A DNA stretch of 64,000 nt from Campylorhamphus procurvoides (Eukaryota; Chordata; Aves; Passeriformes; Dendrocolaptidae), in contig WBMV01005968.1 in NCBI GenBank assembly GCA_013396655.1, positions 1-64,000 of the forward strand, given 5' to 3'. Position numbers and translations under genes: made by a program. Under the pieces are notes generated by a model. That model was given only the letters and a program-made list of their open reading frames with translations, ran no database searches and was not told where the DNA came from. This document shows, one piece after another, positions 46,121 to 57,590 of this stretch. Position 1 is the stretch's first letter, and each line of letters opens with the position of its first letter.

Positions 46121-47519
46121 TATTCTAAACATGTTGAAAGACCTCCTAATTCCTGCCATATTCAGCAAGTCCTGCTTCTGCCTTTGTTTGCCTCAGTGCA
46201 AACCTGGAGCATTTGTTAAAATGATGAAGGTGATGCAGAAAAGCTGCCCGTGCATTGAAGCAGCACAGAGGCTTCACTGGGGTGGAGGAATTACAGGCTC
46301 CCAGGGAAAAGGGCTGGAATGGGAACTCCCCTTCTGCCAGGTAGCACGTGGGGAAGGACAGCAGACATTTGTCATCCTCTTTGGGAATTTCCACCCTGTG
46401 GGAACTCTGGGAACAACTGCCTGAAGCCAAAATCCTGCTCTGAGTGGGCAGAACCCTCTGCTTTGGAAACCACCCCTAACACAGGGAGGGCAACCCAGAG
46501 GTGTGTCCAAAACACAGATCAGAATAGGCCTTAATTTGGGGACTATTTGTCCCCTCCACGGTGCAATAAACCCCACAATTCTCTGGGTCCATCCTGGCAG
46601 GTCCTTCAAATCTCTCTGGGGAGCAGCAGAGGGCCAGAGCTCTTTGCTCTTTCCTTCCCTCACTCCCCACTCTACAGGAAAGCCTCAGAGCAAGTACATT
46701 CTTTTTACTGTACTTTTTTCCAGAACTGATCACTCTCAGAGTTCAGGTCAGAGCTGATGGATAGACACTTTCAAGACTTTCCTGGGAAAGCAGGTGGAAA
46801 ATGTCAGTGAACATAAAATCATCTGTATTGCAGCTCCAGCAGCTGCCCCAGCAGAGGAGAAAGGTGGTTCAATGAGATGCTCCTGGGAGCAGAATGTGAT
46901 GCAGCTCTTTCATTTGGCCACTGGGCAGAGGAGATCAGGGTCAGCAATCACTCCCCTCAGAATTTCATTATCACCTGAAAGCCCTCTGCTGTGATGATCA
47001 ACTGAGGGGAAAGGCTCAAAAGCTGATTTCAGGATAAAAGGGCTTCATCCCAGAGCTTCCAGAAGGTTTTCTGCCACTCTGAGGCACAGGGAAAACAGGA
47101 CACTTCCCTTGGTTGGTTCTGGGCTGGGCACTGCTTGCTTTGGAAGTGTTCACCCCATCTGTTTGCTGCTTTGTTTTGCCCAATTTCCAGCCTTTCCCAT
47201 CCTCTCATCCCAGGCTTTGAGCTCCTCATGGGATCCAGCCGGTAAAAACAGCAGGCAAAGGTCAAACCTGTCCTGACAATCCACCAAGGCCAAATTAATG
47301 CATAAAGAAACAACAAACTCTTCTTTTCTATCCTGTGGTTTTCTTAAGACAGGAAAGACTTATTGAAACCAGGCTCATCCAGCTAAAAACAAAACATCCA
47401 TGAGAAATTGCTGCCTTGGGAGCATCTCCTTTTTCTGTCCCAAACTGCACCAGACAATCCTTAAGAGCATCCACAGATCATTCAGCATCAGGAGGTTGGC
47501 AGAACCAGGGCACACAAAC
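46121..47519. other. unique sequence, nothing recognised
   Basis: Frames of about 90-130 codons around 46130-46760 have no family resemblance. Confidence 0.45.
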
Positions 47520-47629
47520 CTTCTGGATGGGCCTTGGAGCACCCTGGGCTGGTGGAAGGTGTCCCTGCCCATGGCAGGGGTGGCACTGGATGATTTTAAG
47601 GTCCTTCTCAACTCAAATTATTCCATGAA
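47520..47629 (+). mobile_element. CR1 LINE 3' fragment
   Basis: 'CTTGGAGCACCCTGGGCTGG', 'GTCCCTGCCCATGGCAGGGG', 'ATTTTAAGGTCCTTCTCAAC', tail ATTATTCCATGA. Confidence 0.93.
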
Positions 47630-48223
47630 AAAGCCATTTCCTAATTGCTGGAGGGGAATAAAATATTTAGTGCCAAATATAATTCCCTTTCTTAAACCCA
47701 TCAGCATCCAGACAAAGGCACAATCCGGGGGGGAATCAATAGGTCTCATTATCCAGAGGCTTCAGATCCTTCAGAGGAGATTGTTTTTGTTGTTTTCTAA
47801 GATAAAGCATCAAAACCTAAATTTGCATATCCCTCCCTCCTTCCCCCCCCCAACACACAGAATTTTATTAGACTTGTAGATTTGGTGGACTCTGCTGTGC
47901 ACGACTGGCAAACAAGAGATCTCCGTGATCCCTGTGGATAGAGAGGGATGACTAAATCCTTGGATTTCAAAAAGTGCTGCTTTGATCTCAGCACAAATTG
48001 CTTGCTGGTCCCTCTGAGCATTTGGGAAAGACTGATAGCACTTCTCTGGGTAATTACACCAGCTTGGCCTCTATGTTTAATTGCACAGCACAAATTAACA
48101 TGCCAGCAGCAAACCTCCACAGCCAAAGGGTTAAAGTTTAACTTGCTTCACAGTTTAAGGGGCACATAAAAGCACCTCTCATTGAGTTTCACTGTTTAAA
48201 ACAAACCATAAAACTTTAATCTG
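47630..48223. other. unique sequence, possible conserved blocks
   Basis: Includes an octamer-type ATTTGCAT (47821-47828), a C-run near 47845, and repeat-free AT-moderate DNA at 47930-48180 with 'GGGTAATTACACC' and 'GTTTAATTGCACAG'. Possibly a conserved non-coding element. Confidence 0.3.
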
Positions 48224-48760
48224 AGAATTATAGAATGGTTTGGGATGGAAAGGACCTTAAAGCCCACCCAGTGCCACCCCTGCCATGGGCAGGGACACCT
48301 TCCACCAGCCCAGGGTGCTCCAAGCCCCGTCCAACCTGGCCTTGGACACTCCCAGGGATCCAGGGGCAGCCACAGCTTCTCTGGGCACCCTGTGCCAGGG
48401 CCTGCCCACCCTCCCAGCCAACAATTCCTTCCCAGTATCCCAACTCTACTCTCTGTCAGTGGGAAGCCATTCCCTTGTTCTGTCCCTCCATGCCTTATCC
48501 CAGATCCCTCTCCAGCTCTCCTGGAGCCCCTTTAGGCACTGGAAGGTGCTTTCAGGTCTCCCTGGAGCCTTCTCTTCTCCAGGCTGAACACTCCCAGCTC
48601 TCCCAGCAGAGCTGCTCCATCCTCTGCCCATCCTGGTGCCTCCTCTGGGCTCTCTCCAGCAGCTCCCTGTCCTTGCTGGAGCAGCTCTGCAGGGGGGTCT
48701 CACCTGAGGGGCAAAGGAAAGGGGCAGATCCTCTCTCTTGCCTCTGCTCTGTCCCTCCCT
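48224..48760 (-). mobile_element. CR1 LINE fragment, ~540 bp
   Basis: Tail at left (GAGAATTATAGAATGG), then the antisense 3' UTR through 'CCCAGCCAACAATTCCTTCC', 'TTCTCTTCTCCAGGCTGAAC', 'GGTGCCTCCTCTGGGCTCTC' and 'GGGGGGTCTCACCTGAGGGG'. It has the same extent and subtype as 35503-36078. Confidence 0.96.
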
Positions 48761-49143
48761 TGTCCTTCTCCATCCCCACCTTTAAGCAGCACCACCAAGG
48801 CACATCTTCAGCAGCCTAATGATGCCTTTCTGGGTTGCATCTTGTCTTTGAGGCACCTCCAAGGGAAAGCAAACACATTTTGCATTCCCTGTGCTCAGTC
48901 TGACTCAGCACAACATCCTCGCTCTCCCAGCTGCTTTGTTCTTCACTGGGGTTCACAGAGGCAAAGGAGCCTTTCCACATTTGCTGTGCATGCTCGTTGA
49001 GAATCACACAATGAGCACATTTTCAAGCGTTAAATCTTTGATCAGCAAACCTGAGCAAACACCACATGGAAAGGCATCGACCCTTCCAACGTTTACTTTT
49101 TGATTTTGGTTTGCCTCCTATTTTTATGCTTAATTTTCAGCAA
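48761..49143. other. unique sequence, nothing recognised
   Basis: Mixed composition between the CR1 and the 17-bp array. Confidence 0.5.
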
Positions 49144-49342
49144 AACCCACCACGAAAACAAACCCATCACAAAAACAAGCCCATCACAAACATAAACCCA
49201 TCACAAAACCAAGCCCAGCACAAAAACAAACCCATTACAAGAAAAAAAACCATCACAAACACAAGCCCATCACAAACACAAACCCATCACAAAACCAGAC
49301 CCATCACAAGAGCAAACCCCTCACAAAACCAGACCCAACACT
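49144..49342. repeat. 17-bp A/C-rich minisatellite, ~12 units
   Basis: Units are variants of CCCATCACAAAAACAAG, with plus-strand G rare and T almost confined to CAT. The long plus frame through it (49066-49362) is repeat-derived. Confidence 0.95.
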
Positions 49343-50491
49343 CCTGTCTAAGTGTAAATTAATTGGCAGGGCTCCTTTCAACACTCTCCAACTCTTCACG
49401 TCGCTCTCAGCTGGCAGTAAGTGTTCTACATCCTTTGGACTTCTGGGCTTCCTTTCATCTGAAAATCTCAAAGTGATTAGCGAAGGACTAATTAATAAGT
49501 CCCAGTGAAGCTCTCGGTGGGACAGGTGAACTGGGCGAGGAAAAGCGCTGGTATTCCTGCAAGAATCAACGCAGAGAAACTCCCCAGACACTTCTGGCCA
49601 TCGTTACACCCACGAGAGCTTTCCTGCTCTTCGGTTTGAGGTGGATCTGTGGGTGGAAGGTGGGAGGGGTTGACCCATCTCAGCTCATGGGGCTTTGCAG
49701 CTATTTCAGACTCTGCTGGAAACGTCTGCGTTAAACGAGGCATCGAGCGGCTCCCGCAGAGCCCAACGCTGGCAGAGAACAAACACACCAAAGAGATGAT
49801 TCTCTCAAGCCAAACACAACATTTCCAGCTCTCTGCAAAACGTGCAAATTGATCCCAGCAGAGCTGCCAGCCAAGGGCTTCACACACTCTCCTCTTTCAT
49901 TTTGCTACTGCATGTTCTTTTGCCTCACAGAACTCTGGATGGAGGGAACCCAAAATGCCAAAGGAAAGAGGAAAGTTCAACAGGAAGTGCTGCTGACATG
50001 AGAATTTGGTCAGAAAGGTGGGATTTATCTAACAGGGCTGCAGAGGGACCCACAGTTTGCAGACTCCATGAGATCTCAGCTCATCCCCTGAGCTGCACTG
50101 ACCACACAAGCCTTGGCTGGTCCCTCCAAATCCCTCTTAGCACGTGGCAAATTAAAACTATTTCTTAATCAAACTCTCAGTACAAACACCGCTTTGTTTG
50201 GAGTGGCAGGAAGAAGATGAACTGGCAGCAAGGAAACAACTGTGCATGAAAATGGAATATCCCAGAGGTTTCTCTCCCTGCTCATTATCCTTCTGACAGC
50301 TCTTTGCACGTTTGGCCAACCCTGTAATTACATCCCAGCTCTGGGGGGGATTCCCAAGGTCTTTTTGTCCCTGAGTGGTTTTTTATCAAACTCACATCCC
50401 AGAGGATGATCTAAGCTTAGGAGAATAAACTTGCTTTCATACCCAGCCCTGTTCTTGTGGAAATGATCCCCAGCAGTCAATAGCCCACGAT
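49343..50491. other. unique sequence, possible conserved block
   Basis: Positions 49430-49600 combine CpGs (GTCGC, GCGAAGG, AGCGCTGG, CAACGCAG) with 'GGACTAATTAATAAGTCC' (49486-49503), itself nearly palindromic. This texture suggests a conserved element. The remainder shows nothing. Confidence 0.32.
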
Positions 50492-50703
50492 TGGGAGTAA
50501 ATTCTTTACTCAGAGGGTGGGCAGGCCCTGGCACAGGGTGCCCAGAGAAGCTGTGGCTGCCCCTGGATCCCTGGAAGTGTCCAAGGCCAGGCTGGAGCAC
50601 CCTGGGCTGGTGCGAGGTGTCCCTGCCCATGGCAGGGGATGGGATGAGACAACTTTTAAGGTCCTTTCCAGCCCAAACCACATAGAATTTTGTGATTCTA
50701 TGA
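50492..50703 (+). mobile_element. CR1 LINE 3' fragment
   Basis: 'GAGTAAATTCTTTACTCAGA', 'GGGTGGGCAGGCCCTGGCAC', 'GTCCCTGCCCATGGCAGGGG', 'AAGGTCCTTTCCAGCCCAAA', tail CATAGAATTTTGTGATTCTA. Confidence 0.95.
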
Positions 50704-51618
50704 CAAAAGCCCATGGACCTTTCTTCAGCCAAGCCATAAAGGCCCCACCTGCCTTTACAGGGATGTGTCTTTGCTATTTCCCACCCCAGATGGGCCTCTC
50801 TTACACAACCCCACACTTGGCACAGGTTCTCTTCCACTGATCCCGTGCCTGGCCCATCTTCTTGTTCTCCTAAAGGAAACTGGTCAGTTCAGTCAAGTGG
50901 ACACCTGGGAAGGTGTTTGCACATTGTCCACACAGCAGAAGAATCTGGACAAGGGGTCTCAGAGGCTGGACAACCTGAGTGGAACATGTGGGGTGACTAC
51001 TGGACTCTCAAAGTCCCAACCAGCAGCTGTCCTACAGTCAGTGTGTCAATGTGTCCTACAGTCACTCCTCTTCCTTGGAGGGGGAGACCACCACAAAAAC
51101 CTCTTGGCCCTCCCAGCTGATAACCAAGTGCCACAGAGCCACGAGCTCCCTGCCCCAGCTGTGGCATGAGGAGGGCAGCTGGAAAGAGGGCAAACCCAGG
51201 GCTAGAGAGCTGTTTAATAACAGAAATGAAAGAAAAACCCTCCCCAACCAGCAAGAAGATGACCTCTATATCACCCCCAGCCAGAGCAACCCAACACCAC
51301 AACCATCATCCTGCACTGCAGGTGCCTCAGCTCCATGTCCTGCCCCAGCATTCCCACCCCGTTTGGGCTGGCAAAGCTCCTTGAGGAGCCCCCTGAGAGC
51401 CCACCCTCCTGGCATCCATCCCTCAGGGGCTCTGGGCAAAGGGGCACCGACAGCTCTGGCTCTGGCCTGTCATCTCGGAGCACTTGGTCCTGCTGACAGC
51501 GCCGGGGGCCACGAGACGCTCCTGCCACTCGCAATTACCATCACTCCACTCCACAGATGCTGAAGATGCTCACAAGACACGACCCTTGGAGCCCTGCCAG
51601 GCCAGCAGGAGCTGCTTG
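50704..51618. other. unique sequence, nothing recognised
   Basis: A GC-moderate 170-codon plus frame at 51051-51563 is proline/serine-rich, with no domain and no supporting splice structure. Confidence 0.45.
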
Positions 51619-52270
51619 GATTCACAGGACCTCTGTTATCTTTATCTATCTTGTGCTTTTCATAAAATTCACAGGATCTGTCTTATCTTTATCTTGCAAT
51701 TTTCGTAAAATTCACAGGACCTCTGTTATCTTTATCTATCTTGTGCTTTTCATAAAATTCACAGGATCTGTATTATATTTATCCGACTTTTGATTTTCAC
51801 AAATTCACAAGATCTGTATTATATTTATCTAACTTCTGATTTTCACAAGATTCACAGGATCTGTAGTATCTTTACCTTGTAGTCTTCATAAAATTCACAG
51901 GATCTGTATTATCTTTATCCTGTAGCTTTCACAAATTCACAGGATCTGTGCCACCTTTATCTTCCGCTTTTCACAAATTCAGAGGGCCTGTATTTTATTT
52001 ATCTAACTTCTGATTTTCACAAATTCACATGATCTGTATTGTATTTATCTAACTTCTGATTTTCATAAACTTACATGATCTGTATTATATTTATCCAGCT
52101 TCTGATTTTCACAAATTCACATGATCTGTATTATATTTAACTTCTGATTTTCACAAATTCACAGGATCTGTATTATCTTTATCTTGTGGTTTTCACAAAA
52201 TTCACAAGATCTGTATTATCTTTATCTAATTTCTGCTTTTCAGAACATTCCCAGGACCTGTATTATTTTT
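51619..52270. repeat. ~45-bp AT-rich minisatellite, ~15 units
   Basis: Units start at TTCACAGGATCTGTATTATC and carry TTATCTTTATCTATC, then CTTGTGCTTTTCAT or TTCTGATTTTCAC. Spacing between TTCACAGG starts varies from 42 to 48 bp. The TTATCT/TTTATCT cores read AGATAA/AGATAAA on the minus strand, giving a homotypic row of GATA-like motifs. Open frames are repeat artefacts. Confidence 0.95.
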
Positions 52271-52316
52271 CAGCCCTTGAATTCCTTGCCCAGCTCACTG
52301 GGGCTTGGCTGCTGGG

Positions 52317-52338
52317 CAGACAGACAGACAGACAGACA
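52317..52338. repeat. (CAGA)n microsatellite
   Basis: Five or so CAGA repeats. Confidence 0.95.
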
Positions 52339-52479
52339 CATTGTGCACAGGCAGCCCAAACCCATCAGCCTCATCTGCTTAGAAAACTGGCCTGGAGAAT
52401 CTGAAAAGCATCTGAGGAAGTTCAGAATTCCTATTTCAGCAGAAATTAACGCCTGACAATTCATTTCCGTGATCAACTA

Positions 52480-52935
52480 CTTCATTAAGCAGAAATTCTG
52501 CAAGATACCAGCTTTCTAAAAATATTCCCTAGTTTCAGAGAAGGAATTATGCTCCAGTTTATATTAGTTTTACTATTTCCCCATTATTCCATGAAACACT
52601 CTGCTTTCTGCAGCACAGATAATATGATCTCATAGAAGAGTTAATGTAGTCTGCTTTGGAGGGCTTTATTCACATCATTAAGTGCTGCTGCTATTCAGCA
52701 CTGATTGAAATGTCTCATCTCCTTCTAGATGAAAATATCTGCAGCTTGGTGTAATCAAACAGTTTGACACTTTACAGTCTAAACAGGAGATATTTGGATG
52801 TGGGAAAGATGAGATTTTCAATCAGTGCTCAGTAACTGCTGCGCTTTCTGAAGCATTATGCACTTTTTAAAGAGTTTTATGGCATATTCATTAAAAGCAC
52901 CATCTGTTGAGGTCTCCTATTGACAAACAATGAAA
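52480..52935. other. candidate conserved element containing a palindrome
   Basis: Repeat-free, AT-rich, without a usable frame, and bordered by a microsatellite and a CR1. It is the most enhancer-like stretch in the right half: 'CATCATTAAGTGCTGC', 'AACAGTTTGACACTTTACAG', 'CATATTCATTAAAAGCACC'. The palindrome at 52676-52850 is described separately. Confidence 0.4.
52676..52850. repeat. long imperfect palindrome
   Basis: Three pairs of arms share one centre near 52763: 52697-52720 with 52807-52829 (AGCACTGATTGAAAT against ATTTTCAATCAGTGCT), AAATATCT at 52733-52740 with AGATATTT at 52788-52795, and TCAAAC-A-GTTTGA at 52755-52767. Weaker symmetry continues to about 52676 and 52850. Several mismatches are C/T transitions that would be G-U pairs in RNA. 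Confidence 0.7.
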
Positions 52936-52960
52936 CACAGAATAATTGAAAATCAGAGAA

Positions 52961-53095
52961 TCACCGAGGTTGGAAAAGAACTCCAAGATCATCAAGCCCA
53001 ACCTGTGACCAACCAGCACCTTGTCAACCACACCAGCTCCCTGGGCAACCCCTTTCCAGGAAGAAATTCCTCCTGATGTCCAATAGAAACAGCAA
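52961..53095 (-). mobile_element. CR1 LINE 3' fragment, diverged
   Basis: Antisense: ATCACCGAGGTTGGAAAAGA, 'CTCCAAGATCATCAAGCCCA', 'CTTGTCAACCACACCAGCTC', 'AAGAAATTCCTCCTGATGTC'. It has the older 'AAGATCATCAAG' tail like the stub at 37139. Confidence 0.9.
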
Positions 53096-54605
53096 AAATG
53101 CACAAGATAAATGTCAGAACAAGCTCATAGGAATGCACACTTATAAAATGCTTTCTTTTAGGAAATTTTCATCCAAAGAAAATCAGTTTTGGCAAAAACA
53201 GCACTCAGGCAGCTCCAGCTGCATGAAACAGGATTTGCTCTGAACTGGGCAACCAGTTCACAGAAACTGGTCTGGTACTTGACCTCTCTTCTTCTTCTTT
53301 ATTTGTGGGAAACCTCCAAACACATCTCAGGCTCTGCTGGCTCTGCAGGAAGCTGAGAGGACCAAAAGCTCAAGGAGATGATTCAAGGAGACACCTGAAA
53401 GGGGAGTGTCCCCCAGGGACAGGATCCATGAGCACAACATCTCCCATTGGGGCCAGTTCATGGCTCAAAACCTGCTCTGCCCTCAGACTTTAAAAATGTG
53501 ATTTAGTCCCAGAATTTGGATATAATACTTTTTATTTCTCCACATTTATCTCCAGGCTGAAATGGCCATTCCAAGCCGGTCTGATTTAAATGTCGTGGCA
53601 AAAAGGAATGGACACGAGAGCTGCTTTTCTGCACCATACACCCACATTTAAACCATTCAAACCTCCCCTGTCCATTTGTTTCTGCGTTAAGCAGGAAGTT
53701 AATTAGACTACTAGACTAATTAACTATTTGGTTAGACTGAAGCTATACTGGTCTCAAAGAATTCACTTTATTAAAGTGGAATTTAACACACAAAAAAATC
53801 TCCAGCCACATCCAGGCACGTTCCCTTTTTCTAAACTCTGAACTCCACGTATCAAATGTACCAGAAAGGCATATTCTGGGATCAAGGACAGGATTTTCTC
53901 TTTCCATACAATTTCTCTGATTGTTGTTTTGTGAAATCAGAAAATTTAACTTACATAAATAAAGTTTAAAGAAATTCCCCAAAAGAACTGTAAAAATCAA
54001 AGCCACGAAATAAGGAGTTTTTAAAAAAAACCATAAAGTGAAGGAAGAAAATAAGAGAAACCACAGAGGAAGTTGAGACACTCCATTTGAAACACAATAA
54101 AGAGAGGATAAAAGGAGAGGTTTAGACATTCAGCTCGAATCATAATAAACGTAAACCATTCACATATTGCAAATCAGCTGCTTCTGTGAACAATCAGCTG
54201 TGATTAACAGCTCTGGACTAATTGATCTGCAGGAGGCTCATGCAGGAGCAGCTCCACCCCTGCGGCTCTGCAAACTCATGCCCAGCATCTCCCCTTCTCC
54301 TCCTGCCTTAGCAAGGGCCTAATTGCTGATTATTGATTATGTCTGCACAGCTCAGGCATCAGGAGGTGGCAGCAGCTTTGCCATCTGCCTGGCACCTCAC
54401 CAGCCCGTGCCTTGGCACCACAAACATCTCCCCAAACGCAAACACAGATGGTTCAGTGCCGAGCACGGCCCCCAAAGGGCTGCAAACACAGATGGCAAAC
54501 ACAGTGGGCTGACAGCTCTGCTTTGTGTCTCCTCTGGAGATGTTGGGGTTGCTGTCTCATATCCCTGGGGCTCTCTCCTCCTCTGGTGGGGCCTGGGATG
54601 CTCCT
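53096..54605. other. unique sequence, possible conserved block
   Basis: Positions 54130-54240 are repeat-free with TCAGCTGTGATTAACAGC and GGACTAATTGATCTGC and could be conserved. Positions 53930-54120 are A-rich. The remainder shows nothing recognisable. Confidence 0.35.
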
Positions 54606-54713
54606 GGGTGCCACTAGACTGCAAATCTCAGAATGGTTTGGGTTGGAAGGACCTCTCCCGGGTGCCACTAGACTGCAAATCTCAGAATGGTTTAGGTTGG
54701 AAGGACCTTAAAG
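54606..54713. repeat. 54-bp tandem duplication across a CR1 junction
   Basis: GGGTGCCACTAGACTGCAAA starts at 54606 and again at 54660. Each copy continues into CAGAATGGTTTGGGTTGG or CAGAATGGTTTAGGTTGG. The duplicated unit therefore contains host flank plus the first ~30 bp of the inverted CR1 tail. Confidence 0.92.
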
Positions 54714-54765
54714 CTCATCAGTTCCGTGCTCTGCCATGGGAAGGGGCACCTTCCACCAGACCCAG
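54628..54765 (-). mobile_element. CR1 LINE 3' fragment
   Basis: The inverted CR1 tail is duplicated (see 54606-54713). After the second tail the element continues 'AAGGACCTTAAAGCTCATCA' and 'GGGGCACCTTCCACCAGACC', and ends near 54765. Confidence 0.88.
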
Positions 54766-54767
54766 GG

Positions 54768-55008
54768 AATGAGGAACAGGGCAAGGGGAAACGGCCTCGA
54801 GTTGTGCCAAGGAAGGTTCAGGTTGGATATCAGGGAAGATTTCATGACTGGAAGGGTTGTCAAGCACTGAACAGGCTGCTCAGGGCAGTGCTGGTGTCAC
54901 CATCCCTGGAGGTGTTCAAAGAACCCTGTGGCTCAGTGGGCATGGGGGGATTTGCTCACAGGAGGAGCTTGGAGGTCTTTTCCAACCTCAATGATCCTGG
55001 GATTCCAT
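54768..55008 (+). mobile_element. CR1 LINE fragment, ~240 bp
   Basis: 'GGGGAAACGGCCTCGAGTTG', 'TTGGATATCAGGGAAGATTT', 'GAACAGGCTGCTCAGGGCAG', 'GAGGTCTTTTCCAACCTCAA', tail TGATCCTGGGATTCCATAA. It abuts the inverted copy at its left, so the two meet 5' end to 5' end. Confidence 0.94.
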
Positions 55009-55137
55009 AAGTATAAAAGCTACCAGCGACTTTTGGAACCTTATATAACACCAATTTCTTATTTCTGATTGTAGCCAGGAATAGCATAATTGTTACAAGT
55101 GGTTTACTAATCAGATTTAGACTCTTTCCCTCCAACA

Positions 55138-55329
55138 ACCATAGAAGAGTTTGGGTTGGAAAGGACCTTAAAACCCACCCAGTGCCACCCCCTGCCATGG
55201 GCAGGGACACCTTCCACCAGCCCAGGGTGCTCCAAGCCCCATCCAACCTGGCCTTGGACATTGCCAGGGATCCAGGGGCAGCCCCAGCTTCTCTGGGCAC
55301 CCTGTGCCAGGGCCTGCCCACCCTCCCAG
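55138..55329 (-). mobile_element. CR1 LINE 3' fragment
   Basis: Left end 'CAACCATAGAAGAGTTTGGG', then 'AAAGGACCTTAAAACCCACC', 'TTGCCAGGGATCCAGGGGCA', 'GGGCCTGCCCACCCTCCCAG'. 5' truncation near 55329. Confidence 0.95.
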
Positions 55330-55927
55330 TGCCATCATGAGGCTCCTCCTGGTGACATTTTGGGAGAGGTGAGAGATATTTAACCTTCACCTAAAACATT
55401 TCTCCTCCTCTTGGTGAAGAATAGCCTCCCTTTCCATCCTGTCTTCACAACCAAACTTACTGAGGAGGGATCTGCTCAAGACACTGTTTTGTCAATCCCT
55501 CTGTGCTCCCTGCAGCTCTCCCCTGTCCCAAGGAGAAAGACTTTGGAAGGGTTGGTTCCACCACTGGCTTAGGAGATTTAACCAGCCCTGGGCTCAGCTC
55601 TCCATGGGGAGCAGCTGCCCCCAGCCCATGTCCAGATGCCCAGGATGAAGTGGAAGATGCCAACATGAGGATTTGGGGTTTATTACAGGTAAACCACATG
55701 TCAAATAAAGCCTGGGAAACCTGAAATGGGAGCTGCTGGCAAAGGAGCTGGTGGTCAGTGAGCTGAGCAGGGCTTGTCGTGGCCATCTGCAGTGGGAGCT
55801 AATTGAGTGTCCATGGGGAAGGTCTCTGCAATCAGAGCATGGCTTTGGGAAGAAAGATTTACCCAAAGTTGAGGATCTTGCCCGTAATTGTGTTGCTTTC
55901 CAAAGCAGGCAGCCAACCTGTGTGTTT
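55330..55927. other. unique sequence, nothing recognised
   Basis: Mixed composition up to the 52-bp triplication. Confidence 0.5.
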
Positions 55928-56080
55928 CTATGGATGTCCTCAAGATTCCCAGCTGCACATCAGGCCCTTCCCAGCTAATCTATGGATGTCCTCAAGATTC
56001 CCAGCTGCACATCAGGCCCTTCCCAGCTAATCTATGGATGTCCTCAAGATTCCCAGCTGCACATCAGGCCCTTCCCAGCT
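55928..56080. repeat. 52-bp tandem repeat, three copies
   Basis: Units beginning CTATGGATGTCCTCAAGATT and ending CCCTTCCCAGCTAAT at 55928, 55980 and 56032 show no differences that I can see until the end of the third, where CTAAT becomes CTAT. Such identity implies very recent expansion or homogenisation. Confidence 0.97.
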
Positions 56081-57534
56081 ATCCTTTCTCCCCTGAGCAC
56101 GTTGTTCACTCAGCTGATTAAAGCCACACCACTATATTTCAGTTAATTTTTTTCCTTTTCTGCAAATTCTCAGAAAAAAGGCACCACTGGATGTTGTTCA
56201 GAGAGACCTGGCTGGATTCTTACTCCACCAGCAGCAGGAATTTGGAGTTTGTGGCCACATGAGGAGGGATTAGAATCCTTCCCTGAATATGTGCAGTTTA
56301 GATCCCATTTGGGGAAGGCTGATGATACAGAAAGAGGGATTACAGCATTCCAGCTTTGTGTCTCCTTTGGTAGAGCCCTTGGGCACTCGGGATCCCAAAC
56401 CACTTCCCCAAATCTCCACAGAAACACTTCCCACCCTGCAAACAGACCCCCAAACCCAGCAGGGCTTCACCTTCAACACACTGCTCTTGCACCAAAGCTC
56501 CCCAGCCCTCAGCCTTCCAGCTGCTCCTTTCCCTTCCACTTGTGTTTGCAGAGCAAAATGAAGTTGTCAGACTTCAGCTGCTCCTTCCTGCTCTGCAGAG
56601 CCTTGCCAAGGCAGCTGTGCTCTCAGCAAAACACTCCCAAGCTTTACCATCATTGCCTCTTTGCACAACCACTCCCTGCATCTCCAGTGGGACCCTGTGG
56701 ATGTGGGCAATAAATTGGGAAGGCACAATCCCACGGCATCAGCATTTGCAGTGCATGCTCAGGGGACATGGTGACACCAAAAGAGCTCCCTGCCAGGACT
56801 GTTCCCTCTGTCCCCCTCCCCCTTTTCACTCCCCACACTGCACCCCATCCAGAATCCTCCCCTGGCACCTCCAAGCCCTTGCAGGAGCAGCCAGTGGTGG
56901 GATGGCTCTGCCTCCCAGCCTGCAGCTTCCCTGCTCCTGGCCTGCAGAATTAGCTTTCCTGCTCTTTATCTGATGCTCTGGATCAGCCTTAAACCCAGCA
57001 TATTGTGCCATTTAGCCTTCAGGAAGATGTGTTGGGTAATCGCTGCCCTCTTAAATCATTGCTGAGCACTTTAAATATACACAAGATTAGTTGGTGCATC
57101 AGAGACAGAAAATGCTGTGGGAAACATCCATAAATGCAATTTGCCTTGTTAAACAGGCACAGCTCTTGAGGCAAAGGAATCCAAAGACTCCAAATCTTGG
57201 AGGAGGCAGCTCTGAGAATGTGGCTCTGATGGTTCAGGTGAGTTTCTGCATTCCTGAGCCCGCCAACAGCTCCATGTTCTCCTGTGGATCTCTAGGTGCC
57301 CAGGGCACATCTCCATGCAGACTGCAGAGGGGATACCCAGCCTGGTTTGGCTGCAATTTGGTACCAGTTTTGGTGTGGAATGGCTTTTTCTGGGGTTTTC
57401 TGTGTGTTCCCATCCAATGTGGAAGCTGCTCATCTGCAGGGCTCCAGCCTGGGCTTGCTCCTGCCTGCTCCAGCCATTCTCTTCCCAATCCTTAATATTT
57501 TCCCTTAAAACTGTCCCACATGTGTTTCTGCTGC
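56081..57534. other. unique sequence, nothing recognised
   Basis: Frames of 140-154 codons (56249-56713 and 56542-56973) have no recognisable family and no codon-usage signal that I can judge by eye. Confidence 0.4.
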
Positions 57535-57590
57535 ACCTTTCCCTGAGATCCCACCTGACCCTCCCCTGGCACAGCCCCAGCCCTTCCCTC
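57535..57590 (-). mobile_element. CR1 LINE stub, second subtype
   Basis: Antisense of the 3232/10308 subtype: 'CCCTGAGATCCCACCTGACC', 'CTGGCACAGCCCCAGCCCTT'. About 56 bp, truncated on both sides. Confidence 0.8.
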
